NCBI GenBank assembly: GCA_003566935.1
Contig: PXBM01000122.1
Location: 1-8,018, forward strand
Direction: 5' to 3'
Length of the DNA stretch: 8,018 nt
From: Syntrophomonadaceae bacterium
GTDB lineage: Bacteria; Bacillota; Dethiobacteria; DTU022
Below, piece after piece: positions 1 through 6,131 of this stretch. Under the pieces are notes generated by a model, which searched no databases, was not told the DNA's origin, and was given only the letters and a program-made list of their open reading frames with translations. Positions within the stretch are counted from its first letter, which is position 1. Every line of letters begins with the position of its first letter. The position numbers and the translations under genes are program-made.

Positions 1-1
1 C

Positions 2-2689
2 TGGTTAAAGAAGCAGCCCGAACTGGAAATTAACCTGCCCTTACTGGTTACTTCATGGTTTGAAACATCTACAGACCCATCAGCACCGGCTCTGTATTTG
101 GACCGGCTCCCTGAGCTGCATATGCTTATGACCCTTTTAATGGATGAACCGGAAGTATTGAATATCTTATCAGATGCTGCATCACTATTAAATGACAAGA
201 ATATCGCTGTACGCTGCCTGGCTTCAGAAAAAGATCTGCACCGGGAAAAACCAGAAAAAGTAATTACATTCAGCCCCGGCAGCCCGGAAGAATTACCATC
301 AGGCAGCTCTCTTGTTACCTTAAACGAACTGGCCGGTTTTTCTGCAGGCCAGGTAATTGAAAAACTAACCTTTAAGATCAGCCCGCAAAAACGGAAAAAG
401 CTACTCGAAGAACACGCTGCCAGCATTGACCAAAATATTCTCTGCAGTTCAGTTGAAGAATACCTTCAATATGCGCTGTTGCTGCGCCCGGGATCCTGGA
501 TCCAATCACCTGCTGAAAAACCGCAGCTTTTATTCAGCACCCGAACTGCTGATCATGAAAAACCTGAAGAAATAATTGAGCAACGGAGGATCAGCAATCA
601 TCCCATCCTGCCGCCCATTGAAGCAGCTGAGTTCAAATTTACTTTTAATGACAGGGAGTACACTGCTCGGGAAGGTGAAGTAATTACTACGGCTCTTTAT
701 GCAGCCGGTATTTCGGTTTTTGGACATCATCACCGGGACGGAGGGGCCCAGGGGGTTTACTGTGTCAACGGACAGTGCTCACAGTGCATGGTTATAGCCG
801 ACGGAAAACCGGTTAAGGGCTGCATGGTTGCTGTTACCCCAGGCATGAAAGTAAACAGCGTAGAAGGGGTTCCTGAGTTACCTGATATAGACCTGCCTGA
901 AAGAATCAATGTCCAACCCGAAGTAGTTAAAACCGACGTCTTAATTATCGGTGGCGGGCCAGCCGGCATCAGCGCTGCCATAGAACTGGGCAACGTGGGG
1001 GTCGATGTTTTAATTATAGACGATAAAAATGAACTGGGTGGCAAGCTCAGTCTGCAAACCCATAATTTCTTTGGATCCGTAGCCGATTGTTATGCCGGCT
1101 TAAGAGGGGTTGAAATAGGCCATATCCTTTCCGGTGACCTGAACCACCTGCCAACCATAAATACCTGGCTTAACTCAACTGTAGTCGGTGTTTTCAGCGA
1201 TGGCAAGTTTGGTGTCTCCGGAAATGGCACCTACAAGCTTATTGAAACAAAAAGAGTATTGTTTTCCACCGGGGCCCGTGAAAAAAGCCTGGCCTTTCCG
1301 GGTGCTGACCTGGCCGGGGTATACGGCGCCGGAGCTTTTCAAACCCTGGTTAACCGTGACCTGGTCAAATGTGCCGAAAGATTATTTATTATCGGCGGTG
1401 GTAATGTAGGGCTGATCGGGGCTTACCATGCCCTGCAGGCCGGTATAGACGTAGTGGGATTGGTCGAGGCAATGCCGCAGTGCGGCGGCTACAAGGTTCA
1501 CGAAGATAAAATAAAGCGTCTGGGTGTGCCAGTGTATACTTCCCACACAGTGCTTAAAATAGAAGGTAAAGAAAATGTGGAGCGGGTTATTATCGCAGAG
1601 ATTGATGAAAACTTTAAACCAGTCAAGGGCACAGAACGTGCTTTTGAAGTAGATACAGTATTGATGGCCGTAGGCCTCAGCCCGGTTAACGAGCTGCTCC
1701 TAAAAGCCAGGGAATACGGGATAGAAGCGTACGCAGCAGGTGATGCAGAAGAAATTGCCGAAGCTTCGGCAGCAATTTTCTCCGGAAAGATTATCGGTCG
1801 TAGAATTGCCCAGGGCATGGGCATAGATCTTCCTGTTCCCAGTGACTGGGAAGCATTTGGCGATACCCTGAAACATCATACTGCTGAAAGTGAACCGTTC
1901 CAACCTGAAGATTCCAGTGCGTCAGTTTACCCGTTGATTCGCTGCATGCAGGAAATACCCTGTAATCCCTGCATTGAAGCCTGTCCAAGTAACTGCATCT
2001 CTATGCCGGAATCGATTTTAGCTCTTCCGGAATACAGCAAGGATTGCATCGGCTGCGGTCAATGTGTCCTGGCCTGTCCCGGCCTGGCTATAACTTTAGT
2101 TGTTAATGACTATGATCCAGACCTGGAAAAAACTCTGCTGGTTATGCCATACGAATTTGTCAATGACAAAATCCCGCTGGGCAAAGAAGTGACCACTACC
2201 AATATGGAGGGCAATGTGGTGGGCAAAGGAAAAGTAATTGCCTATAAAGACAGGACATCGCAAAACAGCAGAAGATTGCTGCTCCTGGAAGTGCCTCATG
2301 AAGATAAACTAAAGGTTGCCGGGTTTATGATCAGAGAAGTAGAACCTGGAAAGCCTGTTGATCTAGCAGCGGACGAAGAAGATCCAATCATCTGCCGCTG
2401 TGAAAGAGTCAGGAAAAGTGAAATAGTAGGTGCTATTAGAGCGGGAATCCGCGATATGAACCAGCTCAAAGCTGCTGTTCGTGCAGGCCTGGGCGGTTGT
2501 AACGGTAAAACTTGTAACGATTTAATCCTGCGCTTATATCGTGAAGAAGGCATTCCCACGTCTGAAATAACCCTGCCCACCCATCGGCCCCTGGTTGCCG
2601 AGGTACATCTTGGAGACTTTATAGCCGGAAACGGGTCCGGCCATGCTAATGTGGAACAGAAAGAGGAGGCAGACAATGTCGGCCAATAA
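2..2689 (+). CDS. Multi-cofactor FAD/NAD(P) oxidoreductase, SoxA/HcnAB-like fusion with 2Fe-2S, 4Fe-4S and BFD domains (5' partial)
   Basis: Probably the electron-transfer subunit of a cytoplasmic amine/imino-acid dehydrogenase that works with the flavoprotein encoded next. The frame is open to the left edge. TTG 98 and ATG 122 lack a Shine-Dalgarno sequence, so the start lies outside the window. Residues are counted from TTG 98. Residues 1-163, plus 32 upstream, are unrecognised. ISNHPIL (165-171) resembles the usual N-terminus of sarcosine-oxidase-alpha-like proteins. A [2Fe-2S] domain follows with C222, C227, C230 and C242. An FAD motif GGGPAG is at 285-290 and an NAD(P) motif GGGNVG at 433-438. 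A ferredoxin-like double motif has C617, C622, C625, C629-P, then C650, C653, C656, C660-P. After about 90 residues a BFD-like [2Fe-2S] domain has C766, C768, C801 and C806. Family knowledge: HcnA/HcnB, octopine oxidase A and SoxA share the 2Fe-2S plus FAD/NAD core. The substrate is unknown. Confidence 0.85.
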   Translation, partial: WLKKQPELEINLPLLVTSWFETSTDPSAPALYLDRLPELHMLMTLLMDEPEVLNILSDAASLLNDKNIAVRCLASEKDLHREKPEKVITFSPGSPEELPSGSSLVTLNELAGFSAGQVIEKLTFKISPQKRKKLLEEHAASIDQNILCSSVEEYLQYALLLRPGSWIQSPAEKPQLLFSTRTADHEKPEEIIEQRRISNHPILPPIEAAEFKFTFNDREYTAREGEVITTALYAAGISVFGHHHRDGGAQGVYCVNGQCSQCMVIADGKPVKGCMVAVTPGMKVNSVEGVPELPDIDLPERINVQPEVVKTDVLIIGGGPAGISAAIELGNVGVDVLIIDDKNELGGKLSLQTHNFFGSVADCYAGLRGVEIGHILSGDLNHLPTINTWLNSTVVGVFSDGKFGVSGNGTYKLIETKRVLFSTGAREKSLAFPGADLAGVYGAGAFQTLVNRDLVKCAERLFIIGGGNVGLIGAYHALQAGIDVVGLVEAMPQCGGYKVHEDKIKRLGVPVYTSHTVLKIEGKENVERVIIAEIDENFKPVKGTERAFEVDTVLMAVGLSPVNELLLKAREYGIEAYAAGDAEEIAEASAAIFSGKIIGRRIAQGMGIDLPVPSDWEAFGDTLKHHTAESEPFQPEDSSASVYPLIRCMQEIPCNPCIEACPSNCISMPESILALPEYSKDCIGCGQCVLACPGLAITLVVNDYDPDLEKTLLVMPYEFVNDKIPLGKEVTTTNMEGNVVGKGKVIAYKDRTSQNSRRLLLLEVPHEDKLKVAGFMIREVEPGKPVDLAADEEDPIICRCERVRKSEIVGAIRAGIRDMNQLKAAVRAGLGGCNGKTCNDLILRLYREEGIPTSEITLPTHRPLVAEVHLGDFIAGNGSGHANVEQKEEADNVGQ
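2662..2669 (+). promoter_or_regulatory. Ribosome binding site deciding the start of the DAO-family gene
   Basis: AGAGGAGG lies six bases before ATG 2676. It favours that start over the in-frame ATG 2643, which has no such site and would add 11 residues before the flavin-binding fold. The site sits inside the end of the preceding gene, so translation of the two is probably coupled. Confidence 0.8.
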
Positions 2690-3848
2690 TAATTATGATG
2701 TAATAATTGTCGGATGTGGAAGTGTTGGCAACCCTACTGCATACCAGCTTGCTGAAGCCGGTTTAAAGGTTCTGGTAATCGATAAACGTGCCTCGGCAGG
2801 GCAGGGCGAAAATAAAACTGCTATCGGCGGAATCAGGGCAACTCATTCCGATCCCGGCAAAATATCAACCTGCCTTTTTAGCATTGAAGTATTTTCTACC
2901 TGGGAAGAGAAATACGGTTTTGATATCGGCTGGAAACCGGGAGGCTACTGTTTTCCGGTTTATGAAAGCGCAACAGAAAAAACCTTAAAAGACCTGATTC
3001 CTTACCAGAAAAAACTGGACATGAAAATAGACTGGGTTGGGCCGGAAAAAGTAGCCGAACTCATTCCGGGTATAAACCGCGAAGGACTACTGGGCGGTAC
3101 ATATTCACCGGAAGACGGCCAGGTTTCATCAATCTTAGCCCCGGTTGCCTTTCAGCGCCAGGCTGAAAAACATGGAGCTGACTACCATTTTAACGAAGCA
3201 GTAACGGGCTACCTGCGTGAAGGAAGCAGAATAACCGGCGTGAAAACAGATAAAGCCAACTATAATGCGGATTGGGTTGTCCTGGCGACCGGATCTGATG
3301 CCGCTGAACACGGAAATCTTTTAGGCCTGGAAATTCCGGTCACTCCTGACTCCCATGAAGCGGGTATTTCAGCCCCGATTGAACATTTTCTTGATCCCCT
3401 GGTTGTTGATTTGCGTTCCGGGCCGGAAGGCAAAACAACAAACTTTTACTTTGGCCAGAATAAGGAAGGGCAAATTATCTTTTGTTATACTCCAAAAGAA
3501 CTGTTTATCGGCACAGACCGTGAATCACTTTCCGAATTCTTGCCAATTTTATCAGGCAGGCTGGTTTCACTGCTGCCAAGGCTAAAAAACCTGCTTGTTC
3601 GCCGCATCTGGCGCGGTTGCTACCCAATGACCCCGGATGGGGTCCCCATTATTGATTTTGCTCCAGGTCTTGATGGCTTGATCTTAGCAGTTGGCATGTG
3701 CGGTCAGGGCTTGATGCTTGGTCCCGGAGTTGGCAAAAATATCACTTCCATGATTACCGAAGGCTGTTCCTGTCTTTCCTCGGAAGCCCAGCACTGCTTC
3801 CGTTACGAAAGGGACCTTTTTGAATCGAAAACCGAAACTTTAAAGTAA
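2676..3848 (+). CDS. FAD-dependent oxidoreductase of the DAO family (sarcosine oxidase beta / HcnC / proline dehydrogenase beta type)
   Basis: Likely the catalytic flavoprotein subunit that oxidises a C-N bond of an amino or imino acid and hands electrons to the partner protein. The 390-residue length fits the family. The N-terminal Rossmann fold starts YDVIIVGCGSVG, with the dinucleotide motif GCGSVG at residues 13-18, followed by VLVIDK at the end of beta-2. AIGGIRATHSD follows where the family has its flavin-contacting segment. Near the C-terminus (about 310-350) WRGCYPMTPDGVPIID and LAVGMCGQGLMLGPG match the conserved W-x-G...TPDG-x-P-I-I and A-x-G-x-x-G-x-G...G-P-x-x-G pattern. It overlaps the previous gene by 14 bases, the arrangement expected of two subunits of one complex. 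No signal peptide or membrane segment is seen. Sarcosine, proline, hydroxyproline, opines and glycine are all possible substrates. I cannot choose among them, so I give no symbol. Confidence 0.88.
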   Translation: MSANNNYDVIIVGCGSVGNPTAYQLAEAGLKVLVIDKRASAGQGENKTAIGGIRATHSDPGKISTCLFSIEVFSTWEEKYGFDIGWKPGGYCFPVYESATEKTLKDLIPYQKKLDMKIDWVGPEKVAELIPGINREGLLGGTYSPEDGQVSSILAPVAFQRQAEKHGADYHFNEAVTGYLREGSRITGVKTDKANYNADWVVLATGSDAAEHGNLLGLEIPVTPDSHEAGISAPIEHFLDPLVVDLRSGPEGKTTNFYFGQNKEGQIIFCYTPKELFIGTDRESLSEFLPILSGRLVSLLPRLKNLLVRRIWRGCYPMTPDGVPIIDFAPGLDGLILAVGMCGQGLMLGPGVGKNITSMITEGCSCLSSEAQHCFRYERDLFESKTETLK

Positions 3849-3899
3849 TTATTTCTAGTCAGCCTTATTCAATTGCGATTAAAACCCCTCTGTAACCAC

Positions 3900-3928
3900 T
3901 TGCATTAATGATCTTATTTAGATAGAAT
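3900..3928 (+). promoter_or_regulatory. Candidate sigma-70/SigA promoter of proC
   Basis: TTGCAT (3900-3905) and TAGAAT (3923-3928) are separated by 17 bases. The -10 box matches TATAAT at five of six positions, while the -35 box matches TTGACA at only three of six. Transcription would start near 3935, giving a leader of about 30 bases. The inverted repeat GATCTTA/TAAGATC brackets the -10 box. Confidence 0.5.
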
Positions 3929-3948
3929 ACTTTCTAAGATCTTCAAGT

Positions 3949-3955
3949 AGGGGGG
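3949..3955 (+). promoter_or_regulatory. proC ribosome binding site
   Basis: AGGGGGG ends eight bases before ATG 3964. The run of six G is unusual compared with the GGAGG sites elsewhere in the window. It is complementary to ACCCCTCT at 3884-3891. Confidence 0.65.
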
Positions 3956-3963
3956 TAATTCTT

Positions 3964-4776
3964 ATGACAAAAAATAGTATAGGTTTAATCGGCTGCGGTG
4001 CCATGGGTTCAGCCCTGGTTAAAGGAATGGTTACAATGGGCGACGTTGACCCCGGCACAGTTTACCTTTACGATATAAGTGTTGATCGTAAAAATCAGGT
4101 CGCCGCTGAATATAGGTGCAACACTGCGGCCAGCCTTGAAGATTTTATTCCTCACTGTAAAAAAATATTTATTGCCGTTAAACCGCAGGACATAGATGGG
4201 TTGCTGGCCTCACTCAAGCCGCTGGTACATCCTGGACAAATCTATATATCAGTAGCTGCAGGAATCACCATAAATTATATAGAAAGCTGCCTTCTTCCGG
4301 GAACCAAAGTTATACGCTTAATGCCAAATACTCCCTGCCTGATCGGTGAAGGTGCAATCGTAATCAGTGCCGGGGATTTAGTTACCGAAGATGAGCGAAG
4401 TGAAATTGAAAGCATGCTTAAACCTTTAGGAACTACTATACGCATGCCCGAAAAACTGATGGATGCTGCAACCGGCTTAAGCGGAACTGGTCCTGCTTAT
4501 GTATATCTATTTATTGAAACAATGATTGATGCCGGAGTTTCAGTAGGGATAAGACGAGATGTAGCCTCAAAACTGGTTATTCAAAATGTAATTGGCGCAG
4601 CAAAAATGCTCGACTCCAATACTCAGCATCCGGCAGAGCTGCGTAATATAGTAACCTCCCCGGCAGGTACAACCAGTGCCGCACTGCTTACACTTGAAGA
4701 AGAAGGATTTAGAAGCTGCCTGATAAAAGCTGTAATGGAAGCTACCAAGCGCTCCGAGGAATTACGTTTTGGTTAA
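3964..4776 (+). CDS. proC: Pyrroline-5-carboxylate reductase
   Basis: Cytoplasmic enzyme that reduces 1-pyrroline-5-carboxylate to L-proline with NAD(P)H, the last step of proline synthesis. The 270-residue length is typical. The N-terminal Rossmann motif is GLIGCGAMG (residues 7-15). AVKPQDI (71-77) and RLMPNTP (118-124) are family hallmarks. The C-terminal dimerisation domain has GLSGTGPAYVYLF (171-183) and the signature region VTSPAGTTSAAL (230-241). Alanine in SPAG replaces the commoner glycine but is tolerated in the family. An aspartate (D37) ends beta-2, which could favour NADH over NADPH. The gene stands alone, with gaps of 115 bases before and 156 after and its own candidate promoter. 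Its place beside a proline-dehydrogenase-like pair may be functional or coincidental. The family assignment is secure. Confidence 0.96.
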   Translation: MTKNSIGLIGCGAMGSALVKGMVTMGDVDPGTVYLYDISVDRKNQVAAEYRCNTAASLEDFIPHCKKIFIAVKPQDIDGLLASLKPLVHPGQIYISVAAGITINYIESCLLPGTKVIRLMPNTPCLIGEGAIVISAGDLVTEDERSEIESMLKPLGTTIRMPEKLMDAATGLSGTGPAYVYLFIETMIDAGVSVGIRRDVASKLVIQNVIGAAKMLDSNTQHPAELRNIVTSPAGTTSAALLTLEEEGFRSCLIKAVMEATKRSEELRFG

Positions 4777-4788
4777 CAAAATCAGCGC

Positions 4789-4816
4789 TTAACAAGTATA
4801 GATGTAACCCTGTAAT
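4789..4816 (+). promoter_or_regulatory. Candidate promoter of the nifV-like operon
   Basis: TTAACA (4789-4794) and TGTAAT (4811-4816) are 16 bases apart; each matches the sigma-70 consensus at five of six positions. The start point would be near 4823, leaving a leader of about 110 bases before ATG 4933. The region is AT-rich and is the only plausible promoter I see for the four-gene run. Confidence 0.4.
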
Positions 4817-4828
4817 TATTTATGTAAC
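4802..4828 (+). repeat. Direct repeats ATGTAAC spaced 20 bases
   Basis: ATGTAAC occurs at 4802-4808 and 4822-4828, starts exactly 20 bases (about two helical turns) apart, flanking the candidate -10 box. A third TGTAA lies between them at 4811-4815. TGTAACC also occurs before proC at 3891-3897. The geometry would suit a repressor or activator site, but the motif is short and AT-rich, so chance is possible. Confidence 0.3.
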
Positions 4829-4833
4829 TGCAC

Positions 4834-4872
4834 GCCTGCTTAGGAAAACTAAAACTAACACAAAAGGCAGGC
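4834..4872 (+). repeat. Inverted repeat in the nifV-like leader
   Basis: GCCTGC (4834-4839) and GCAGGC (4867-4872) form a perfect six-base stem around a 27-base A-rich loop. No U-run follows, so it is not an intrinsic terminator. I see no T-box or known riboswitch signature. It may be an operator or a weak RNA hairpin. Confidence 0.3.
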
Positions 4873-4913
4873 ATGGAAATTCCGCACAAAAGTAAATTTT
4901 CTTAACTCAAAAG

Positions 4914-4925
4914 AGGGAGGAGAGG
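4914..4925 (+). promoter_or_regulatory. Extended ribosome binding site of the nifV-like gene
   Basis: AGGGAGGAGAGG lies seven bases before ATG 4933. It is the longest purine-rich Shine-Dalgarno stretch in the window and fixes the start. Confidence 0.75.
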
Positions 4926-4932
4926 TATATCC

Positions 4933-6117
4933 ATGAAACGTTTTCATGAATCTTTGGAAAAGAATTTACCAATGCTGGTTGATACCACCCTAAGGGACGG
5001 CGAACAAACAGCAGGTGTAGTTTTTTCGAACAGGGAGAAATTAAGAATTGCTAAAATGCTCGATAACCTGGGGGTTCATCAAATTGAAGCCGGAATTCCC
5101 GTCATGGGTGGAGATGAAAAAGCAGTTATCAAGGAAATGGTTTCCTATAACCTTCAGGCCTCAATTATGGCCTGGAACCGGGCTAACATTGAAGACATCA
5201 AGCATTCTATAGAATGTGGTGTAGATGCAGTGGCTATATCAATCTCAACTTCAGATATACACATCAACCATAAGCTTAGAACATCAAGAGAATGGGTTAT
5301 AGAAAACATGACTAAGGCTACTGAATTTGCCAGTAAAGAAGGTTTATATATATCGGTCAATGCAGAAGATGCCTCCCGTTCAGACATGGAGTTCCTGGTC
5401 CAGTTTGCTGAAGCGGCAAAACAGGCAGGCGCCAACCGCTTAAGATTTTGTGATACCATCGGGGTTCTCGAACCTTTCAAAACTTATGAAATAATATCTG
5501 ACCTGATCGGAAAAACCGGTATGGATATAGAAATGCACACCCATAATGATTTTGGGATGGCTACAGCTAATGCCCTGGCAGGATTAAAAGCAGGGGCCCG
5601 TTTTCTTGGTGTAACAGTTAATGGTTTGGGAGAAAGAGCTGGAAATGCTGCACTTGAAGAGGTAGCCATGGCTTTAAAACACCTCTTTGGTGTCAACCTT
5701 GGAGTTAATACAAAGGATTTTCGCAATCTCTGCGAATACGTTGCCAGGGCTTCCGGACGTCAGCTCTACCCGGCAAAACCTATCGTTGGCACAAATACTT
5801 TTGCGCACGAATCGGGCATTCATGCTGACGGTGTATTGAAGCATCCCGAAACATATGAAGTATTTAGCCCCGAAGATGTCGGCCTGGAGAGGCAGATCGT
5901 AATTGGTAAGCATTCAGGCTCCAAGGCTATTAAGATGAAATTTGTCGAGTACGGCATAGACCTGTCCGATGAAGAGGCGGCAGACCTACTAAAAGCGGTC
6001 AGATCGGTTACTATTGATTTAAAGCGCACCCTCTTTGACAAAGAGCTGATGTATATTTACGAAGATTACCTTTATGAAAAAAAACTTGCTCCGTCAGGAG
6101 CAGAGTCTGAAAGTTAG
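4933..6117 (+). CDS. nifV: Homocitrate synthase / NifV-like enzyme (2-isopropylmalate synthase superfamily)
   Basis: Predicted to condense acetyl-CoA with a 2-oxo acid, 2-oxoglutarate giving homocitrate if the NifV call is right. The length of 394 residues is close to NifV and lacks the C-terminal LeuA allosteric domain of full-length isopropylmalate synthases. The TIM barrel begins LVDTTLRDGEQTAGV (residues 15-29), carrying the catalytic R21 and metal ligand D22. It continues with VNAEDASRSD (142-151), RFCDTIGVLEPF (171-182), and the metal-binding HTHND (202-206). NGLGERAGNAALEEV (230-244) and HESGIHADG (292-300) follow. The DTTLRDGEQTAGV and EDASR segments look more like NifV than LeuA. It leads a four-gene run, with the next start 14 bases after its stop. 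No nif, lysine or leucine gene is nearby, so the product could instead be isopropylmalate, Re-citrate or a related compound. The superfamily call is firm; substrate specificity is not. Confidence 0.8.
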   Translation: MKRFHESLEKNLPMLVDTTLRDGEQTAGVVFSNREKLRIAKMLDNLGVHQIEAGIPVMGGDEKAVIKEMVSYNLQASIMAWNRANIEDIKHSIECGVDAVAISISTSDIHINHKLRTSREWVIENMTKATEFASKEGLYISVNAEDASRSDMEFLVQFAEAAKQAGANRLRFCDTIGVLEPFKTYEIISDLIGKTGMDIEMHTHNDFGMATANALAGLKAGARFLGVTVNGLGERAGNAALEEVAMALKHLFGVNLGVNTKDFRNLCEYVARASGRQLYPAKPIVGTNTFAHESGIHADGVLKHPETYEVFSPEDVGLERQIVIGKHSGSKAIKMKFVEYGIDLSDEEAADLLKAVRSVTIDLKRTLFDKELMYIYEDYLYEKKLAPSGAESES

Positions 6118-6131
6118 GAGCAGGTAATGAA

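Larger units (their letters stand above)
3884..3956 (+). repeat. Nested inverted repeats in front of proC; outer arm pairs with the proC ribosome binding site
   Basis: The outer arms are ACCCCTCT (3884-3891) and AGGGGGGT (3949-3956); as RNA they pair over eight positions with one G-U. The inner arms are GATCTTA (3910-3916) and TAAGATC (3935-3941), a perfect 7-base inverted repeat spanning the candidate -10 box. The outer 3' arm contains the proC Shine-Dalgarno sequence. RNA reading through from the upstream genes could therefore hide that site, whereas RNA from the local promoter would lack the 5' arm. The inner repeat could instead be a DNA operator. No U-tract follows, so it is not a typical terminator. 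Confidence 0.45.

Noticed and set aside
98..100. TTG as the start of the first gene
   Set aside because: No ribosome binding site precedes it, and the frame is open to the first base of the window, so the gene is most simply cut by the left edge.
489..502. Two GGATCC hexamers close together
   Set aside because: Coincidental within coding sequence; no sign of a cloning junction or mobile element border.
2643..2675. Earlier ATG for the DAO-family gene
   Set aside because: The AGAGGAGG site at 2662-2669 fits ATG 2676, and the extra 11 residues (basic, within the preceding gene's end) are not part of the family fold.
2296..2676. 126-codon open frame on the minus strand
   Set aside because: It lies wholly opposite the Fe-S oxidoreductase gene, its translation is low-complexity Ser/Arg/Pro-rich, and it has no recognisable domain. 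The other antisense frames (for example 757-1044, 1498-1824, 5154-5480) fail for the same reason.
590..2689. Claim of proven electron bifurcation
   Set aside because: Cofactor motifs alone cannot show it; kept only as a speculation within a finding.
3849..3963. Rho-independent terminator between the oxidoreductase pair and proC
   Set aside because: The inverted repeats there have long loops and no following T-tract.
4777..4932. T-box or other known riboswitch before the homocitrate synthase-like gene
   Set aside because: The leader is only about 110 bases, has no T-box anti-terminator-type motif and no terminator hairpin.
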